This document shows positions 62,615 to 64,000 of a stretch of 64,000 bases of DNA, one piece after another. Location of the stretch: positions 1-64,000 of the forward strand of contig JAKOUW010000014.1 in NCBI GenBank assembly GCA_029782365.1, read 5' to 3'. This DNA comes from Chloroflexota bacterium. Lineage in GTDB: Bacteria > Chloroflexota > Anaerolineae > Anaerolineales > UBA4823. Under the pieces are notes generated by a model. The model searched no databases, was not told the origin of the DNA, and worked only from the letters and a program-made list of their open reading frames with translations. A program made the position numbers and the translations under genes. The number at the start of each line of letters is the position of its first letter. Position 1 is the first letter of the stretch.

Positions 62615-63463
62615 TTATGCGCTTTTTATCACGACAGCCGCCCCATAACCGACGACTTGCGAGAAATCACCTGTGACATCGCCTGACGTGGCGTGATGCA
62701 AAATCTGCACCTGGTCCGCGCCCAAATCCTCAGCGGCCCATAAAACCGCCGCGATCGCGCTGCGCCCGCAAGCAAAGCCTTTGCCTTCATCCTCTGCGCT
62801 CAGCACAGTGCGCGGATCAAAAGCTTCGATCCGCCGGAGCATTTCCTCGTCCAGCGCATTTGCGATAGACTGCGGGTAGAAATGCGACAAGTCGCTGCTT
62901 GCGACCAGCAGGCTGCTGCGCTTGCCCAGCACCCGGCTCAGGGTGCTGCCCAATACTTGCAGATCGTGCGCATCAGTGGCGCGCACCATAATCGGCAGCA
63001 GTTGAAACGGCTCCGCCAGGGCGCGCTGCAAGAAAGGCAGTTCGATTTCCAATGAATGCTCCCGGTCTCGCTGGATACGATGCAGCCCATACCCAAGCTG
63101 GCTGCGCAGTAAGCCATCCAATTCTTCCACTGCCTGCAAGTCAATCGGGACCTCTCCGAGAGGCGTGGCATAAGCATTGTGGGCGCTGGTCAGCAGGGGT
63201 TGGCTGTGAAATTCATGGAGAGGCGAGACTACAGCCACCAATTTGGGGCTTAAACCGCGCAGAGCGGCAAACGCATACCCTGCCACAGGGCCTGAGTATA
63301 TATGGCCCGCATGAGGAGCGATAATTGCGATCACTTTGCCCTGCAGGGAGGGCAGCCTGGCGTTGGCGATATAAGCGTCGACGCTTTCAGCCAGACGAGT
63401 GTAGTTGCCAGGATACCACTGCCCAGCAATGGGTGATGGACGGATGTCATGAGCTTTCGACAT
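62615..63463 (-). CDS. MEMO1-family protein (AmmeMemoRadiSam system B)
   Basis: 282 residues. RPSPIAGQWYPGNYTRLAES, IIAPHAGHIYSGPVAGYAFA, DREHSLEIELPFLQ, LVASSDLSHFYPQ, and HHATSGDVTGDFSQVVGYGA are the family landmarks. The fold is that of class III extradiol dioxygenases, but its reaction is unknown. The AMMECR1 and radical SAM partners often found with it are not adjacent here. Confidence 0.92.
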   Translation of the reverse strand: MSKAHDIRPSPIAGQWYPGNYTRLAESVDAYIANARLPSLQGKVIAIIAPHAGHIYSGPVAGYAFAALRGLSPKLVAVVSPLHEFHSQPLLTSAHNAYATPLGEVPIDLQAVEELDGLLRSQLGYGLHRIQRDREHSLEIELPFLQRALAEPFQLLPIMVRATDAHDLQVLGSTLSRVLGKRSSLLVASSDLSHFYPQSIANALDEEMLRRIEAFDPRTVLSAEDEGKGFACGRSAIAAVLWAAEDLGADQVQILHHATSGDVTGDFSQVVGYGAAVVIKSA

Positions 63464-63676
63464 ATCCGCGCCTCCTTTATTTATATAGAAATTTTACCAG
63501 TAACTTATTTTCCGCAAGAATCAATTCGCCTGATTTATATTATCACGGCATCGTTTATAATTTGCAGATAGATATTTTCTTGAGTTACCGGGGCGGCATG
63601 CGAAACCTATACGCCGTTCCTGTATGTTCGCCCGGGAGCATGTCTCAAATCTTTGGTCGCAAAACTGAGGTGAAGG

Positions 63677-63922
63677 ATGAAAATCCAGATTGTTTATTGC
63701 CAGGTCTGACATTACACCAGCCGGGCTGTCGGTCTGACAGCGGAATTGTTACAGGAATTAGAAGCGGAGATCGACGAAATTACGATGATCCCTTCTGACG
63801 GCGGGCGTTTCGAAGTGAGCGTTGATGGCGGTTTGCTGTACTCTAAACTGCAAACGAACCGCCATGCCGAATCGGGAGAGGTTTTGGGCCTGGTGAAAAA
63901 TTATCTGGCAAAGAAAAAGTGA
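63677..63922 (+). CDS. SelT/SelW/SelH-family selenoprotein (Rdx), Sec at TGA 63707
   Basis: 81 residues if TGA 63707-63709 is read as selenocysteine. It begins MKIQIVYCQVU, so Cys8 and Sec11 form the CxxU redox motif at the place where cysteine members have CxxC. HYTSRAVGLTAELLQELEAE follows, then IDEITMIPSDGGRFEVSVDG, all matching the thioredoxin-like Rdx fold in length and order. A hairpin with a GGTCT loop lies 21 nt after the TGA (63725-63741). AAGG precedes ATG 63677. The frame closes at TGA 63920, and the next gene starts 13 nt later. Standard gene finders would miss it or split it. The alternative, a decayed CxxC gene, does not explain the hairpin. Selenocysteine genes (selA, selB, selC, selD) are not in this window. 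Confidence 0.85.
63725..63741 (+). promoter_or_regulatory. Bacterial SECIS-like element
   Basis: GCTGTC (63725-63730), loop GGTCT (63731-63735), GACAGC (63736-63741): six perfect pairs. The loop matches the GGUCU of the E. coli fdhF SECIS that SelB binds, where it starts 19 nt after UGA; here it starts 22 nt after. The element lies inside the coding sequence, as bacterial SECIS elements do. Confidence 0.75.
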
Positions 63923-63935
63923 AGCGACCAGTACA

Positions 63936-64000
63936 ATGAGAGTTTTGTTGCAGCGGGTACAATCTGGGAAGGTGACCGTCGGAGACAGGTTGGTAGGCGC
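63936..64000 (+). CDS. dtd: D-aminoacyl-tRNA deacylase, N-terminal end (cut by window)
   Basis: The first 21 codons read MRVLLQRVQSGKVTVGDRLV and on, the start of D-Tyr-tRNA deacylase, which removes D-amino acids from tRNA. Starts 13 nt after the selenoprotein gene, so probably the same operon. The rest is outside the window. Confidence 0.8.
   Translation, partial: MRVLLQRVQSGKVTVGDRLVG

Noticed and set aside
63707-63709. TGA as a simple nonsense mutation ending a pseudogene
   Set aside because: It falls precisely in the CxxU position, the frame stays intact on both sides, and a SECIS-type hairpin follows at the right distance.

Overview
The window looks like chromosome of a Chloroflexota bacterium, most likely class Anaerolineae. 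The pointers are the lipoproteins with Pro/Thr-rich linkers followed by PD40 propellers and SH3b domains, a lipoprotein with a Cys-Leu-Pro-Cys-Leu-Trp-Gly motif, a secreted beta-helix/DUF11 protein ending in a FLPIV-type motif, DUF6159 and DUF2721 membrane proteins, and the class of housekeeping genes. This placement is inference; there is no rRNA gene in the window.

Region by region. 206-7215 is an accessory array of three truncated Rhs (YD-repeat) C-terminal tip cassettes in tandem on the + strand. Each is followed by a lipoprotein gene. Cassettes 1 and 3 carry a papain/C39-like Cys-His-Asn tip and are followed by PD40-SH3b lipoproteins; cassette 2 carries an HExxH metallopeptidase tip and is followed by a different lipoprotein. 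The pieces of Rhs core repeat each other at DNA level, as expected of recombination donors for tip switching. 7257-10379 holds gluconokinase, a MutS-like ATPase and a VapBC toxin-antitoxin pair with a palindromic operator. 10431-12441 holds tRNA-Lys, thioredoxin and metK under a SAM-I riboswitch with a terminator. 12508-17094 is the classic rpsB-tsf-pyrH-frr-uppS-cdsA cluster on the - strand. 17436-40823 is mostly metabolic and repair genes: a penicillin-acylase-like Ntn hydrolase, an EamA exporter, Ada, a large hybrid histidine kinase, a radical SAM/double-AAA pair, an M16 peptidase pair, a ferredoxin-NADP reductase-like flavoprotein, a dipeptidase, MutY, an aminotransferase and PEP carboxykinase.

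41020-46277 is a second accessory region. A tRNA-Phe/Gly/Cys array is followed by DNA bounded by a 52-bp exact repeat of the 3' half of tRNA-Cys (41382-41433 and 45596-45647), the mark of an element integrated into a tRNA. Inside are a decayed transposase, a DUF234-type ATPase, gene relics, and a small-protein/nucleotidyltransferase pair whose decayed second copy lies just outside the repeat. 46278-50567 is a large secreted beta-helix protein interrupted by an amber codon. A chemoreceptor, a frameshifted gene, a GH15 glucoamylase, a frameshifted DUF2721 gene and a glucose dehydrogenase-like enzyme follow; with the gluconokinase these fit glucan to glucose to gluconate to 6-phosphogluconate.

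The right end has a phosphoribosyltransferase, DUF6159, PriA, a CorC-like CBS protein and a MEMO-family protein. They are followed by a small SelW-like selenoprotein on the + strand, with an in-frame TGA in a CxxU motif and a SECIS-like hairpin (GGTCT loop) 21 nt after it, and by the first codons of D-aminoacyl-tRNA deacylase.

The two most interesting systems are the Rhs tip/lipoprotein array, where tip type and lipoprotein type co-vary, and the SelW-like selenoprotein. Several breaks (an amber codon, and frameshifts in an A4 run and a C8 run) could be real decay or assembly errors.
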